This document shows, one piece after another, positions 19,142 to 27,965 of a stretch of DNA of 64,000 bases (position 1 is its first letter; each line of letters opens with the position of its first letter). The notes below the pieces were generated by a model, which was not told where the DNA came from, made no database searches, and worked only from the letters and a program-made list of their open reading frames with translations. The stretch covers positions 62,001-126,000 of the forward strand of contig PHCX01000001.1 of the NCBI GenBank assembly GCA_002842435.1. Direction: 5' to 3'. Source of the stretch: Betaproteobacteria bacterium HGW-Betaproteobacteria-1. Lineage in GTDB: Bacteria; Pseudomonadota; Gammaproteobacteria; Burkholderiales; Methylophilaceae. The position numbers were made by a program, and so were the translations under genes.

Positions 19142-19323
19142 GCGTTAGTCAAAATTCGTACATGCTATCCGTAGATTCTGGAGTCCAGCTGATATTAAAA
19201 GTTCCAGCTGGAAAAGTTCAGCCCAAAAAGCTATAGTCAAACCTCATTATGGATGAACTTGTAACCACTGTCACGGACAAACCATCAATCCCCACAATCC
19301 AGATTTAATCATCGAGCGACCCA

Positions 19324-21027
19324 ATGATTCTGACCCTGTCCATGCGCCAATTATTCACGCTGACCGCCTTTGCAGCCGGCATGGCGCTTATCAATCCTGT
19401 TGCTCAATCTGCGGACAGTTCCAGCACTCCCGCTACGGAAGATGCCTCACTAACCCCTGATTTCATTTACAAGTATCTGGTCGGCGAAGTCGCAGGCCAG
19501 CGTGGCGAACTTGGCCTGGCCAGCAACCTGTTTCTTGATCTGGCCAAAAGCAGCCGCGATGCCAGGCTCGCCGAACGCGCAACCAAGGCTGCCATCTACG
19601 GCAACAACCCGGCCGTTGCGGTACAAGCGGTAAGCCTGTGGTCTGAACTCGATCCCGACTCGGTAGACGCACAACAAACCACCGTTCAAATGCTGGTCAG
19701 CACCGGCCGACTGGCCGAAACCAAACCATACCTCGACAAATTGCTGGCAAAGGAAGATACCCGGGCCAACGGCTTTCTCTATTTGCACAGCCTGTTTTCC
19801 AGACAAACGGACAAACAGGCGGTACTTGAACTGGTTCAGGAACTGGCAGCCAAGTACCCGGCCCTGCCCGAATCACATTTCGCCATCGCACAGGCCGCCT
19901 GGGATGCCGGCAAGCGCGAACTGGCGCTGGAGCAACTTGCCCTTGCCGAAAAACTCCGCCCCGGCTGGGAAATGGTTGCACTGCTGCAAGGACAGATACT
20001 GTTCGCAGACTCGCCTGATCTGGCCGTCAATTACTACCAGGATTTTCTGAAGAAGCATCCCGATGCCAACGAAACCCGTCTTTCATTCGCACGCCTGCTC
20101 GTTAACCAGAAACGATTTGAAGAAGCGAAAAAAGAGTTCGTCAGACTGGCTTCCGCCTCGAAGGAAAACCCTGAAATTCTGGTTGTTGTAGGCCTGCTGT
20201 CCTTTCAGTCCGGCGCATACAAGGAGGCCGATGCCTACTTTCTCGACGCCCTGAACTCCGATTATGCCGACAAGGATCAGGTTTACCTCTACCTCGGCCA
20301 TAGCGCAGAAAAGCAAGGCCAGGATCAATTGGCGCTGGACTGGTACAGCAAGATTCAGCCGGGTGAACGCTATCTGGATGCAAAACTGAATATCGCCTAT
20401 GTACTCAGCCGCACCCAGGGTGTGGATGCCGGCATACAAACACTGAAATCGCTGGATGAATTGCACAGCACCCAGCAGGCCACTGTCAACCAGGCCATCG
20501 CCAGCTTGCTGACCCAGGCCAAACGCGATGCCGAGGCTTACGCCATCCTGCAGGAAACCGTCAGCAAGCTGCCCAACACACCCGACCTGATCTACGACCT
20601 CGCCATGGTAGCCGAGCGCCTGCAGAAACTGGACGTCATGGAGCGCGAGCTGCGCAAGCTGATCCAGCTGAAGCCGGATTATGCCGCTGCCTACAATGCC
20701 CTCGGCTACTCTTTCGCCGACCGCAACATCAACCTGCCTGAAGCCTACAGCCTGATTGAAAAAGCGCTGCTGTTGAGGCCAAACGACCATTACATCATGG
20801 ACAGCATGGGTTGGGTCCATTACCGCATGGGCAGCCTCGACAAGGCTTTGGATTACCTGCAAAAAGCCTACAGCACCCAGACCGACCCAGAGATCGCCGC
20901 CCACTTGGGCGAAGTGCTGTGGCAACGAGGCCAGCGCGATGAGGCCATCAAAACCTGGGAAGAGGCTTTGCAATCCCATCCAGACAATGAAATCTTGCTA
21001 AATACCAGCAAACGCTTCCTGCGCTAA
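19324..21027 (+). CDS. Exported tetratricopeptide-repeat protein
   Basis: A 567-residue protein with an N-terminal signal peptide (LFTLTAFAAGMALINPVAQSA) and TPR-like helical repeats through the whole mature part, clearest near the end (DYAAAYNALGYSFAD, YIMDSMGWVHYRMG and AHLGEVLWQRGQRDEAI). Such proteins are scaffolds in the periplasm. It lies four bases before lolB and transcription runs on into ispE, an order common in betaproteobacteria, so it is likely a cell-envelope housekeeping protein. ATG 19324 is taken as the start; ATG 19342 is possible because neither has a strong binding site. Confidence 0.82.
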   Translation: MILTLSMRQLFTLTAFAAGMALINPVAQSADSSSTPATEDASLTPDFIYKYLVGEVAGQRGELGLASNLFLDLAKSSRDARLAERATKAAIYGNNPAVAVQAVSLWSELDPDSVDAQQTTVQMLVSTGRLAETKPYLDKLLAKEDTRANGFLYLHSLFSRQTDKQAVLELVQELAAKYPALPESHFAIAQAAWDAGKRELALEQLALAEKLRPGWEMVALLQGQILFADSPDLAVNYYQDFLKKHPDANETRLSFARLLVNQKRFEEAKKEFVRLASASKENPEILVVVGLLSFQSGAYKEADAYFLDALNSDYADKDQVYLYLGHSAEKQGQDQLALDWYSKIQPGERYLDAKLNIAYVLSRTQGVDAGIQTLKSLDELHSTQQATVNQAIASLLTQAKRDAEAYAILQETVSKLPNTPDLIYDLAMVAERLQKLDVMERELRKLIQLKPDYAAAYNALGYSFADRNINLPEAYSLIEKALLLRPNDHYIMDSMGWVHYRMGSLDKALDYLQKAYSTQTDPEIAAHLGEVLWQRGQRDEAIKTWEEALQSHPDNEILLNTSKRFLR

Positions 21028-21030
21028 CTC

Positions 21031-21690
21031 ATGCGAATTCCTTATTCCAGCTGGCTGGGCATTTTCAGCCTGCTATTGCTCAGCGGTTGTGCCGGCCTGC
21101 AACCCGCAGTCGAAAGCCCGCTGCCGACCCCGGTGGGCAATCCTGCCGATCTCAATCGAGCCCACCTGGAACAACTGGCGACGATCGACCAGTTCTATCT
21201 GCAGGCGCGCATCGGCATTCAGGCCAACGGCAAGGGCTCTTCCGGCAGTACGCGCTGGCGCCACAACGTCGAAGGCAACGACATCTCCATGCTGTCTCCG
21301 GTCGGTGGCACGGTTGCCAAGATCATCACCAACAGCGATGGAGTGACCTTGACCACCAACGACGGCAAGATATTGCAAGCCAGCGATGCCGAAGCGCTGA
21401 CCGAAGAACACCTGGGCTGGCGGCTACCGCTGCAGGGGTTGCCTGACTGGGCACTGGGACGACCGACCAGGCATACCTTTGATGAAATGCAGTGGGACAG
21501 CATCGGCCGCATCACCCGGCTGAAGCAGGACGGATGGGATATCGAATATCCTGAGTACATGGAGGCCGGCGGCTATCGGCTACCGAAAAGGATCAACCTG
21601 CGCAGCCGCAATCTCACACTCAAACTCATCATTGAACGCTGGGACGATCTCGTCGCCACATCCACACTGCCCACTTCAGCCCAGAAATAA
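21031..21690 (+). CDS. lolB: Outer membrane lipoprotein insertion protein LolB
   Basis: A 219-residue lipoprotein that accepts lipoproteins from LolA and inserts them into the outer membrane. The lipobox is LLSGC, with the lipidated cysteine near residue 20, followed by the LolB core ([35 protein letters not shown]). It follows the TPR gene by three bases and precedes ispE by four, as is usual. Confidence 0.93.
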   Translation: MRIPYSSWLGIFSLLLLSGCAGLQPAVESPLPTPVGNPADLNRAHLEQLATIDQFYLQARIGIQANGKGSSGSTRWRHNVEGNDISMLSPVGGTVAKIITNSDGVTLTTNDGKILQASDAEALTEEHLGWRLPLQGLPDWALGRPTRHTFDEMQWDSIGRITRLKQDGWDIEYPEYMEAGGYRLPKRINLRSRNLTLKLIIERWDDLVATSTLPTSAQK

Positions 21691-21694
21691 ACCC

Positions 21695-22585
21695 GTGTCC
21701 GATCATTCCGCATTCCAGTCCTTTGCTGCACCAGCCAAAATCAACCTGTTCCTGCACGTCACCGGCCGTCGCGCTGACGGCTATCACGAACTGCAGACCG
21801 TGTTCCGCCTATTGGATTTTCATGACACCCTGCATATCCGGGTCACAATGGATGGCAAAATTTCCCGCAGTTCCGGCAATTCAACGGTCGCGGAAGAAGA
21901 CGATCTGGTAATCCGTGCCGCCCGGCTACTGCAACAACACAGCCAATGCAGCCAGGGCGCCGAGATCGCCATTGAAAAGCGCATCCCCATGGGTGGCGGC
22001 CTCGGCGGCGGTAGTTCGGATGCAGCTTCAACGTTACTGGCCCTGAACCATCTGTGGCAGCTTGGCCTGCGACGTGACGAATTGCAGAAACTGGGCGTGC
22101 AGCTTGGTGCTGACGTGCCGGTTTTCATTTTCGGCAGGAACGCCTGGGCCGAAGGCATAGGTGACCAATTGCAGGCTGTAAGCCTGGAGCCGAAGCATTA
22201 TCTGGTCATCACACCAGCCGTGCATGTCTCCACTGCAGAAATTTTTACTAACAGGGAATTGACAAGAAACACGAATCCCACCACAATAGCGGCCTTTTCC
22301 AGAGAGGCATTTTCTGGTCGGTTGTACAGCGGCATGTTGCACAATGACCTTGAATCTGTCGTTTTCAGGCATTACCCTGCAGTAGCGGCGTGCATGACAT
22401 GGTTGAGCAGTTTTGCTCCCGCCCGCATGAGTGGCTCCGGTGCTTCGGTTTTTGCGGAATTCGCATCGCTGGACGAAGCAAAAGCTGCATATGACGCAAT
22501 GCCGGAGGAAATCGCTGGAACAAGCGTTGCAGGCTTTACAGCATCAAGTTTGGAACAGCATCCCTTATACGGGATGACATTTTGA
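21695..22585 (+). CDS. ispE: 4-diphosphocytidyl-2-C-methyl-D-erythritol kinase IspE
   Basis: A 296-residue GHMP kinase of the MEP isoprenoid pathway. The substrate lysine lies in the N-terminal [11 protein letters not shown] motif, and the ATP loop is [15 protein letters not shown]. The C-terminal GHMP motif is [15 protein letters not shown] 21695, four bases after the lolB stop, is chosen; the frame extends into lolB but that part has no homology. No good Shine-Dalgarno precedes it, suggesting translational coupling. Confidence 0.95.
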   Translation: MSDHSAFQSFAAPAKINLFLHVTGRRADGYHELQTVFRLLDFHDTLHIRVTMDGKISRSSGNSTVAEEDDLVIRAARLLQQHSQCSQGAEIAIEKRIPMGGGLGGGSSDAASTLLALNHLWQLGLRRDELQKLGVQLGADVPVFIFGRNAWAEGIGDQLQAVSLEPKHYLVITPAVHVSTAEIFTNRELTRNTNPTTIAAFSREAFSGRLYSGMLHNDLESVVFRHYPAVAACMTWLSSFAPARMSGSGASVFAEFASLDEAKAAYDAMPEEIAGTSVAGFTASSLEQHPLYGMTF

Positions 22586-22630
22586 ACATTTGAAGTTTGT
22601 GAAGACAGGAACAGAGTAATACAGATTAAT

Positions 22631-22707
22631 TGGGGAGTCGCCAAGCTGGTTAAGGCACCGGATTTTGATTCCGGCATGCGAAGGTTCGAATCCTTCCTCC
22701 CCAGCCA
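22631..22707 (+). tRNA. tRNA-Gln (anticodon TTG)
   Basis: A complete cloverleaf: acceptor TGGGGAG pairs with CTCCCCA, the anticodon stem CCGGA/TCCGG encloses loop TTTTGAT with anticodon TTG at 22665-22667, the T arm contains GGTTCGAATCC, and CCA is encoded at 22705-22707. It lies between ispE and prs, its usual place in this class. Confidence 0.97.
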
Positions 22708-22715
22708 AAAAACTT

Positions 22716-22749
22716 AAGCGTGTAATTGTTTTACACGCTTTTATTTTTT
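22716..22749 (+). terminator. Terminator after tRNA-Gln / attenuator before prs
   Basis: A perfect 10-bp stem (AAGCGTGTAA with TTACACGCTT) around a five-base loop is followed by a T-rich tract. It ends just 19 bases before the prs start, so it either terminates the tRNA transcript or attenuates read-through into prs. Confidence 0.85.
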
Positions 22750-22767
22750 ATTAAAAGGGAATCCACT

Positions 22768-23718
22768 GTGGCCAATGGCGACATGATGGTATTTACCGGC
22801 AACGCCAATCCCCGGCTTGCCGCAGAAGTTGTCAGCCACCTTGGCATCGGCCTTGGCCGTGCGACCGTAGACCGCTTCAGTGACGGCGAGGTCATGGTTG
22901 AGCTGATGGACAATGTGCGTGGCAAGGATGTCTTTGTCCTGCAATCCACCTGCATGCCGACCAATGACAACCTGATGGAAGTCATGGTCATGGTCGATGC
23001 GCTGCGCCGCTCCTCTGCCGGCCGCATCACCGCAGCGATCCCCTATTTCGGCTATTCCCGTCAGGACAGACGCCCACGCTCCGCACGTGTGGCCATTACC
23101 GCCAAGGTCGTCGCCAACATGCTGACCATCGTCGGTGTCAACCGCGTGCTGACCATGGACCTGCACTCCGACCAGATTCAGGGTTTCTTTGATATTCCCG
23201 TTGACAACATTTATGCCACACCTCTGCTGTTGAGCGATCTGTGGCGTTGCAATTACGACAACCTGGTTGTCGTTTCCCCTGACGTTGGCGGTGTGGTGCG
23301 TGCCCGTGCCGCTGCCAAGCAACTGAATTCCGATCTGGCGATCATCGACAAGCGTCGTCCGAAACCCAATGTCGCCAAGGTCATGAACATCATCGGCGAT
23401 GTGGCCGACCGCACCTGCGTCATCATGGATGACATGGTCGATACCGCCAACACCCTGTGCGAAGCCGCCTCTGCCCTGAAGGCGCAAGGCGCGGTGAAAG
23501 TGGTCGCTTACTGCACGCACCCGGTGCTGTCCGGTGCCGCGATTGAACGCATCACCAATTCCGAGCTGGATGAGCTGGTCGTGACCAACACCATCCCGCT
23601 GCGTGCAGATGCTGCCGCCTGCAGCAAGATTCGCCAGATCAGCGCTGCCGAACTGCTGGCAGAAACGATACGCCGAATCAGCAATGAGGATTCCGTCAGC
23701 TCCTTATTCATGGAGTAA
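22768..23718 (+). CDS. prs: Ribose-phosphate pyrophosphokinase (PRPP synthetase)
   Basis: A 316-residue class I PRPP synthetase making phosphoribosyl pyrophosphate for nucleotides, histidine and tryptophan. It contains [11 protein letters not shown], the flexible-loop region [10 protein letters not shown], and the PRPP-binding loop [13 protein letters not shown], where asparagine replaces the usual glycine. GTG 22768 with AAAAGGGA seven bases upstream is the start; earlier codons fall in the terminator hairpin. Confidence 0.96.
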   Translation: MANGDMMVFTGNANPRLAAEVVSHLGIGLGRATVDRFSDGEVMVELMDNVRGKDVFVLQSTCMPTNDNLMEVMVMVDALRRSSAGRITAAIPYFGYSRQDRRPRSARVAITAKVVANMLTIVGVNRVLTMDLHSDQIQGFFDIPVDNIYATPLLLSDLWRCNYDNLVVVSPDVGGVVRARAAAKQLNSDLAIIDKRRPKPNVAKVMNIIGDVADRTCVIMDDMVDTANTLCEAASALKAQGAVKVVAYCTHPVLSGAAIERITNSELDELVVTNTIPLRADAAACSKIRQISAAELLAETIRRISNEDSVSSLFME

Positions 23719-23763
23719 TGACACAAGTTTCGACCGGATACCAAAAGTAAAACGGTCACAACC

Positions 23764-23787
23764 CTGCTATCTGGTCGCGGATAGCAG
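23764..23787 (+). promoter_or_regulatory. Hairpin in the rplY leader
   Basis: A perfect 8-bp inverted repeat, CTGCTATC and GATAGCAG with an eight-base loop, ends 18 bases before the rplY ATG and just ahead of its TAGGAG binding site. It could be a prs terminator lacking a strong T tract, an RNA-processing site or a control element. Confidence 0.5.
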
Positions 23788-23805
23788 TAATTTAGGAGTA
23801 GTAAA

Positions 23806-24438
23806 ATGGAAATTATCGTTCAAGCAAAGAAACGCGAAAGCAAAGGTACGAGTGCGAGCCGCCGCCTGCGTCGCGCTGGCACAGTGCCAGGTATCGTTTA
23901 TGGTGGTGACAAGGATGCAGTCAGCCTTGAGTTCGATCACAAGAACCTGTTCCTGGAATTCCGTCACGAAGCATTCCATGCGTCCATCCTGACGCTGGAC
24001 GTAGAAGGCAAGAAGGAATCCGTATTGTTGCGCGATTACCAACTGCACCCAGTTCGCAACACCATTCAGCACATCGACTTCCAACGCGTCAGCGCCACTG
24101 AGAAGATCCACGTGAAGGTACCATTGCACTTCGTTAACGAAGAAATCGCTCCTGGCGTCAAGCTCGGTGGCGGCCTGGTAACCCACATCCTGACCGAAGC
24201 TGATATCAGCTGCCTGGCCAAGGATCTGCCCGAGTTCATCGAAGTGGATCTGGCAAACCTGGAAGCCGGTCACTCCATCCACCTGTCCGAAATCAAGCTG
24301 CCCAAGGGCGTTGAATTCGTTCAACTGGTACACGGTGAAGACACTGCAGTTGTTTCCATCGCCAAGCCACGTGGCGGCAGCGCTGCGGATGAAGAAGAAA
24401 CCGCAGCTGAAGCCCCAGAAGCTCCAGCAGCCGAGTAA
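23806..24438 (+). CDS. rplY: 50S ribosomal protein L25 / Ctc
   Basis: A 210-residue long-form L25 (Ctc/TL5 type). Residues 1-95 are the 5S-rRNA-binding L25 domain ([17 protein letters not shown], then PGIVYG); residues 100-190 are the TL5-type C-terminal domain ([18 protein letters not shown]). The acidic, Ala-Pro-rich tail after residue 190 is typical. TAGGAG at 23793-23798 supports ATG 23806. Confidence 0.95.
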   Translation: MEIIVQAKKRESKGTSASRRLRRAGTVPGIVYGGDKDAVSLEFDHKNLFLEFRHEAFHASILTLDVEGKKESVLLRDYQLHPVRNTIQHIDFQRVSATEKIHVKVPLHFVNEEIAPGVKLGGGLVTHILTEADISCLAKDLPEFIEVDLANLEAGHSIHLSEIKLPKGVEFVQLVHGEDTAVVSIAKPRGGSAADEEETAAEAPEAPAAE

Positions 24439-24460
24439 TCTCTGCCAGGTGACTGAAAAG

Positions 24461-24488
24461 CGCGCGTTTTGGGCAACCAAAACGCGCG
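24461..24488 (+). promoter_or_regulatory. GCAA-tetraloop hairpin just upstream of pth
   Basis: A perfect 12-bp stem, CGCGCGTTTTGG with CCAAAACGCGCG, is capped by GCAA, a GNRA tetraloop. It ends nine bases before the pth ATG, has no T tract, and occupies the place where a Shine-Dalgarno sequence would be expected. Confidence 0.6.
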
Positions 24489-24497
24489 TAATCATTT

Positions 24498-25085
24498 ATG
24501 GCTAATCATTCCGGTATTCAATTATTCGTCGGTCTGGGCAACCCGGGTGCCCAGTATGCGGCTACGCGTCATAACGCCGGTTTCTGGTGGGTAGACCAGA
24601 TTGCCGCGGAAAACGCCTGCCGGCTCAACCACGAATCCAAATTCTTCGGTGATGCGGGGCGTTTCAAATCCGCAGACCGTGAAGCCTGGCTGCTGAAGCC
24701 AGCAACCTTCATGAACAAGAGCGGCCGCGCCGTTGCGGCACTGGCCAATTTCTACAAAATCCCGCCTGAAGCCATCCTGGTCATCCATGATGAACTGGAT
24801 CTGCCGGCCGGCAGCATCAAGCTGAAAAAAGGCGGCGGCCATGGCGGTCACAATGGCCTCAAGGATATCGTCGCCTGCCTCGGCACCAACGACTTCTGGC
24901 GTCTGCGCATCGGCATCGACCATCCGGGCGACCGTAACGCCGTGGTCAACTACGTGCTGAATGCACCCATGAAGGAAGAGCAACGTGCAATCGATGAAGC
25001 CATCGATGCCAGCACCACCGTCCTGCCTGCCCTGCTGGAAGGGAATATGGAAGCGGCCATGCTGAAATTGCACACCAAGGCCTGA
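24498..25085 (+). CDS. pth: Peptidyl-tRNA hydrolase
   Basis: A 195-residue enzyme that frees tRNA from peptidyl-tRNA dropped by stalled ribosomes. The family motifs are intact: [18 protein letters not shown] with the catalytic histidine, [19 protein letters not shown] and [12 protein letters not shown]. It follows rplY as usual. The start lacks a clear ribosome binding site because a hairpin fills the preceding 28 bases. Confidence 0.96.
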   Translation: MANHSGIQLFVGLGNPGAQYAATRHNAGFWWVDQIAAENACRLNHESKFFGDAGRFKSADREAWLLKPATFMNKSGRAVAALANFYKIPPEAILVIHDELDLPAGSIKLKKGGGHGGHNGLKDIVACLGTNDFWRLRIGIDHPGDRNAVVNYVLNAPMKEEQRAIDEAIDASTTVLPALLEGNMEAAMLKLHTKA

Positions 25086-25161
25086 TAATAAATATTGCCA
25101 ATCAGTCTGATGAAATACCAAGGCCGGTCAAACGGCCCTAATTAATGAATCGAGAGAAATA

Positions 25162-26247
25162 ATGAAGTGTGGAATCGTCGGTTTGCCAAACGTGGGTAAA
25201 TCCACCCTGTTCAATGCCATCACCCGTGCCGGTATTGCGGCTGAAAACTATCCGTTCTGTACCATCGAGCCAAATGTCGGCATCGTTGAAGTGCCGGACC
25301 CGCGCATGCAGGCGCTGATCGACATCGTCAAGCCGCAACGCGTGCAACCCGCCATTGTCGAATTCGTCGACATCGCCGGCCTGGTGGCAGGTGCCTCCAA
25401 GGGCGAAGGCCTGGGCAACAAGTTCCTCGCCAACATCCGCGAAACCGACGCCATCGCCCACGTCGTGCGCTGCTTTGAAGACGGCAACGTCGTCCACGTT
25501 GCCGGCAAGGTAGACCCGATCTCCGACATCGAAGTCATCAACACCGAACTGGCGCTGGCCGACATGGAAACGGTGGAAAAGACCCTGCAGCGCGAAGGCA
25601 AGAAAGCCAAATCCGGCGACAAGGACGCCATCGCCCTCTGCAACCTGCTGGAAACCATCCAGAAGCATCTGGACCAAGGCAACCCGGTCCGCACGCTGAA
25701 CCTCGATGCCGACCAGCTCGCCCTCATCAAGCCGCTGTGCCTGATTACCGTCAAGCCGGTGATGTACCTCGCCAATGTCAATGAAGACGGCTTTGGCGAC
25801 AACCCGCTGCTGGCAAAGGTAGAAGAACTGGGCAAGAAGGAAAACGCCCCGGTCGTTGCCATCTGCGCCAAGATCGAAAGCGAAATCGCCGACCTGGAAG
25901 ATGAAGACAAGACCCTGTTCCTCGAAGAAATGGGCCTGACCGAAGCCGGTCTGGATCGCGTGATCCGCGCCGCCTACAAACTGCTGGGGCTGGAAACCTA
26001 CTTCACCGCAGGCGTGAAGGAAGTGCGTGCCTGGACCATCCACCACGGCTCCACCGCCCCTCAGGCCGCCGGCGTCATCCACACCGATTTCGAACGCGGC
26101 TTCATCCGCGCCGAAGTTATCGCCTATGACGACTTCGTCAAATACAAAGGCGAACAAGGTGCCAAGGAAGCCGGCAAGATGCGCGTCGAAGGCAAGGCCT
26201 ACGTCGTGCATGATGGCGATGTGATGCACTTCCTGTTCAACGTCTAA
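25162..26247 (+). CDS. ychF: Redox-regulated ATPase YchF (OLA1 family)
   Basis: A 361-residue Obg-related ATPase that binds the ribosome. The P-loop is GLPNVGKST, the switch region contains [10 protein letters not shown], and the nucleotide-specificity motif is the non-canonical NVNE, which explains ATP preference. A TGS-type domain closes the protein ([18 protein letters not shown]). GAGAGAAATA lies upstream of ATG 25162. It ends the prs-rplY-pth-ychF group. Confidence 0.96.
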   Translation: MKCGIVGLPNVGKSTLFNAITRAGIAAENYPFCTIEPNVGIVEVPDPRMQALIDIVKPQRVQPAIVEFVDIAGLVAGASKGEGLGNKFLANIRETDAIAHVVRCFEDGNVVHVAGKVDPISDIEVINTELALADMETVEKTLQREGKKAKSGDKDAIALCNLLETIQKHLDQGNPVRTLNLDADQLALIKPLCLITVKPVMYLANVNEDGFGDNPLLAKVEELGKKENAPVVAICAKIESEIADLEDEDKTLFLEEMGLTEAGLDRVIRAAYKLLGLETYFTAGVKEVRAWTIHHGSTAPQAAGVIHTDFERGFIRAEVIAYDDFVKYKGEQGAKEAGKMRVEGKAYVVHDGDVMHFLFNV

Positions 26248-26270
26248 GCCAAAAAAATCGGTTTTTGGCT
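26247..26270 (+). terminator. Weak terminator after ychF
   Basis: The stem AGCCAAAAA/TTTTTGGCT with a six-base loop directly follows the ychF stop. The T tract after it is short because the tRNA-Met promoter begins at once. Confidence 0.5.
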
Positions 26271-26299
26271 TTGACTTAAAGCCCGTGAAAAACTAAAAT
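26271..26299 (+). promoter_or_regulatory. Strong sigma-70 promoter of tRNA-Met
   Basis: TTGACT, 17 bases, TAAAAT, followed by a GC-rich discriminator (GCGGGC), which is typical of stringently controlled stable-RNA promoters. The tRNA begins 31 bases after the -10 box. Confidence 0.85.
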
Positions 26300-26330
26300 A
26301 GCGGGCTTCGTAGAAATACCGATTTCACCC

Positions 26331-26407
26331 GGTGATGTAGCTCAGCTGGTTAGAGCGATGGATTCATAATCCATAGGTCGAGGGTTCAAGTCCCCCCATC
26401 ACCACCA
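26331..26407 (+). tRNA. tRNA-Met (anticodon CAT)
   Basis: Acceptor GGTGATG pairs with CATCACC, the anticodon stem ATGGA/TCCAT holds loop TTCATAA with anticodon CAT, the T arm has GGGTTCAAGTCCC, and CCA is encoded. It looks like an elongator tRNA-Met; a lysidine-modified tRNA-Ile2 has the same anticodon and cannot be fully excluded. Its last ten bases plus terminator are duplicated at 27119. Confidence 0.93.
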
Positions 26408-26440
26408 TCAAAAAGGCCTCCAGAATCTGGAGGCCTTTTT
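26398..26440 (+). repeat. Direct repeat copy 1 (attL-like): tRNA 3' end plus terminator
   Basis: This copy comprises the last ten bases of tRNA-Met (ATCACCACCA) and the adjoining terminator. It matches 27119-27160 for 28 bases without mismatch, then has one T/A difference in the hairpin loop and 13 more identical bases. A run of C precedes both copies. Confidence 0.85.
26410..26440 (+). terminator. Terminator of tRNA-Met
   Basis: AAAAAGGCCTCCAG, a short AAT loop and CTGGAGGCCTTTTT form a strong symmetrical hairpin three bases after the encoded CCA. Confidence 0.9.
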
Positions 26441-26581
26441 CATTTAGCAGCCTGAAAGAGGGATTAATTTACTCCGACCCCATTCCCCCCCCCCCGGAGC
26501 AGCACTGAGGCCAGAGGCTATTTCTCAGCCCCCTGATTGGGCTGTGGGCACAGAGCTGTACTATGTCCAAAATTAAATAAG

Positions 26582-27055
26582 TCATAATCCATTACTTATT
26601 AACGACCTGATTAAAAGCCATATCGTTACAAAGAAACTCAATATCATTATGGAATTAAACATTCCTTCGAGTGTTTCTTTTTCATTCGCTTTTTTCAATT
26701 CGCTTTCCACCTCGCCCCCGCCTGCGTATGCCTTCATTACCGTTTCACGATCGAAATGTTTCCGAAGTTCATCCAGACGCATTCTCCCTTTCTTCAAAGG
26801 CACTGACATCTCGCATATCAGATACATCCCGACAACAAGAACAAAAATAGAAATAAGCATTAGCGCAACATATTCCCAATTTGCAAGTTTCGGTTCAGCT
26901 AATCTGGGTATTGCTATGATTGCTGCAAACAATAAAAGCGCATAGTTGCAAATACGCCATTGCTGTTGCTTGTAAAAAGCTATATCGGCAACCACTAAAT
27001 TCTGAAGCTCAAGAAGTGCCATATGCATCTGGTCATCAATTTTTTTGAATTCCAT
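26582..27055 (-). CDS. Three-helix membrane protein of unknown function (insert cargo)
   Basis: A 157-residue protein whose codon use is AT-rich compared with neighbours. It has an amphipathic N-terminal helix, two adjacent transmembrane helices (about 35-51 and 60-83), a charged cytoplasmic stretch (KKGRMRLDELRKHFDRETV) and a third helix near the C-terminus (about 132-153). I do not recognise the family. The paired helices followed by a helical cytoplasmic segment recall the topology of small membrane effectors such as SLATT proteins, but no motif proves this. It is the only gene between the two tRNA-derived repeats. No clear ribosome binding site is visible at ATG 27055. Confidence 0.6.
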   Translation of the reverse strand: MEFKKIDDQMHMALLELQNLVVADIAFYKQQQWRICNYALLLFAAIIAIPRLAEPKLANWEYVALMLISIFVLVVGMYLICEMSVPLKKGRMRLDELRKHFDRETVMKAYAGGGEVESELKKANEKETLEGMFNSIMILSFFVTIWLLIRSLISNGL

Positions 27056-27118
27056 ATCAATAACCCTTAATTTTTTTCCAACCTACATTATTACCCTAAA
27101 TCCAGATATACCCCCCCA

Positions 27119-27160
27119 ATCACCACCATCAAAAAGGCCTCCAGAAACTGGAGGCCTTTT
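27119..27160. repeat. Direct repeat copy 2 (attR-like), also a terminator
   Basis: Second copy of the tRNA 3' end and terminator. The hairpin GGCCTCCAG/CTGGAGGCC with A and T runs on its two sides now ends transcription of the minus-strand OMP gene that stops at 27184. Before insertion one hairpin would have served both the tRNA and the OMP gene. Confidence 0.85.
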
Positions 27161-27183
27161 GTTTTTCTCAATCAACTGAATAA

Positions 27184-27855
27184 TCAGAAGTGATACATCA
27201 CCCCGACCCGGATCGACTGTTCATCCTCCAGGCTTTGACGGTATCGGCCATAGCCGGGCAAATCGATATTCGATTTTTCATTGCCGTAATCCGCGTAGCG
27301 ATATTCCGCCCTCGCTGCAATGTTATCTGTGAAGAAGTGCTCGGCACCCGCTCCCAGTACCCAGCCATCGTGCCATTTCGTATTGGAATCCGTAACATTA
27401 AAGAAATCTTTATAGGTGGTTTTGACTTTGGCCGTGGCATAGCCGGCCGTGACATAAGCCAGCGTTTTGTTGTCGTTAAAGATATAACCCAGGCGCGCTC
27501 TCAAAGTTGCCGCATCTTCCAGTCTGGCTTTTGAGGTGAAATTATTGTCGGTAACACCGTTGAATTTTTCTGCGTTTTTGTCAGTGGCATCGCGGAATTC
27601 ATAGTCGGCTTCAATGCCCAACAGCACATTGTTCTCGAGCACCTTGTTGAAGCCAAGAAAACCACCAATCAGGCCGCCATCCGGTGAGAGTTTATGCGCC
27701 CAGCCTGAAGGCGTGCCGTTGATGTATTCCTTGCCATCGGCATCGACGTCCACATAGCCTGCGTGGATACCGGCATATAATCCGGAAAACCCGTCTGCAG
27801 CCAGTGCACTACTTATTGGCGCCAAAGCCAGACAGAACAATGCGATCTTTTTCAT
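27184..27855 (-). CDS. Outer membrane beta-barrel protein (OmpA-like/Omp25 type)
   Basis: A 223-residue protein with a signal peptide (IALFCLALAPISSALA) and a mature part that reads as an eight-stranded barrel: GLYAGIHAGYV, GGFLGFNKVLENNVLLGIEADYE, LRARLGYIF, YVTAGYA, WVLGAGAEHFF and RAEYRYADYG, ending in IRVGVMYHF with the C-terminal Phe used by the Bam machinery. Small barrels of this kind are structural or porin-like; no ligand is evident. It stands alone, ended by the repeat-derived hairpin. Confidence 0.82.
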   Translation of the reverse strand: MKKIALFCLALAPISSALAADGFSGLYAGIHAGYVDVDADGKEYINGTPSGWAHKLSPDGGLIGGFLGFNKVLENNVLLGIEADYEFRDATDKNAEKFNGVTDNNFTSKARLEDAATLRARLGYIFNDNKTLAYVTAGYATAKVKTTYKDFFNVTDSNTKWHDGWVLGAGAEHFFTDNIAARAEYRYADYGNEKSNIDLPGYGRYRQSLEDEQSIRVGVMYHF

Positions 27856-27965
27856 TTGATAGCCCCTATGTTTTTTAGCATCTACGAATTACAAATGGCT
27901 GATGAGGTTATCCTACACTTTATTTCTCACAAATGAGCCCCCCTGAAATCAGGCACCATCGAACC

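Larger units (their letters stand above)
26398..27160. mobile_element. Miniature tRNA-Met-associated insert (about 0.72 kb)
   Basis: A segment bounded by 43-base direct repeats that include the 3' end of tRNA-Met, as left by tyrosine-recombinase integration into a tRNA gene. The tRNA itself stays intact. The interior is clearly richer in A and T than its neighbours and holds one minus-strand membrane-protein gene. No integrase or excisionase is present, so this is either a decayed island or a passively mobilised cassette. An 11-C homopolymer lies at 26485-26495. Confidence 0.6.

Noticed and set aside
25138-26229. 363-codon minus-strand open frame opposite ychF
   Set aside because: It is the antisense shadow of a conserved gene; the encoded sequence is low-complexity and has no domain.
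26461-26482. GGATTAATTTACTCCGACCCC segment that recalls ends seen near REP-associated transposases
   Set aside because: Only one copy is visible in the window, no inverted partner or transposase is present, and my recollection of the motif cannot be verified here.
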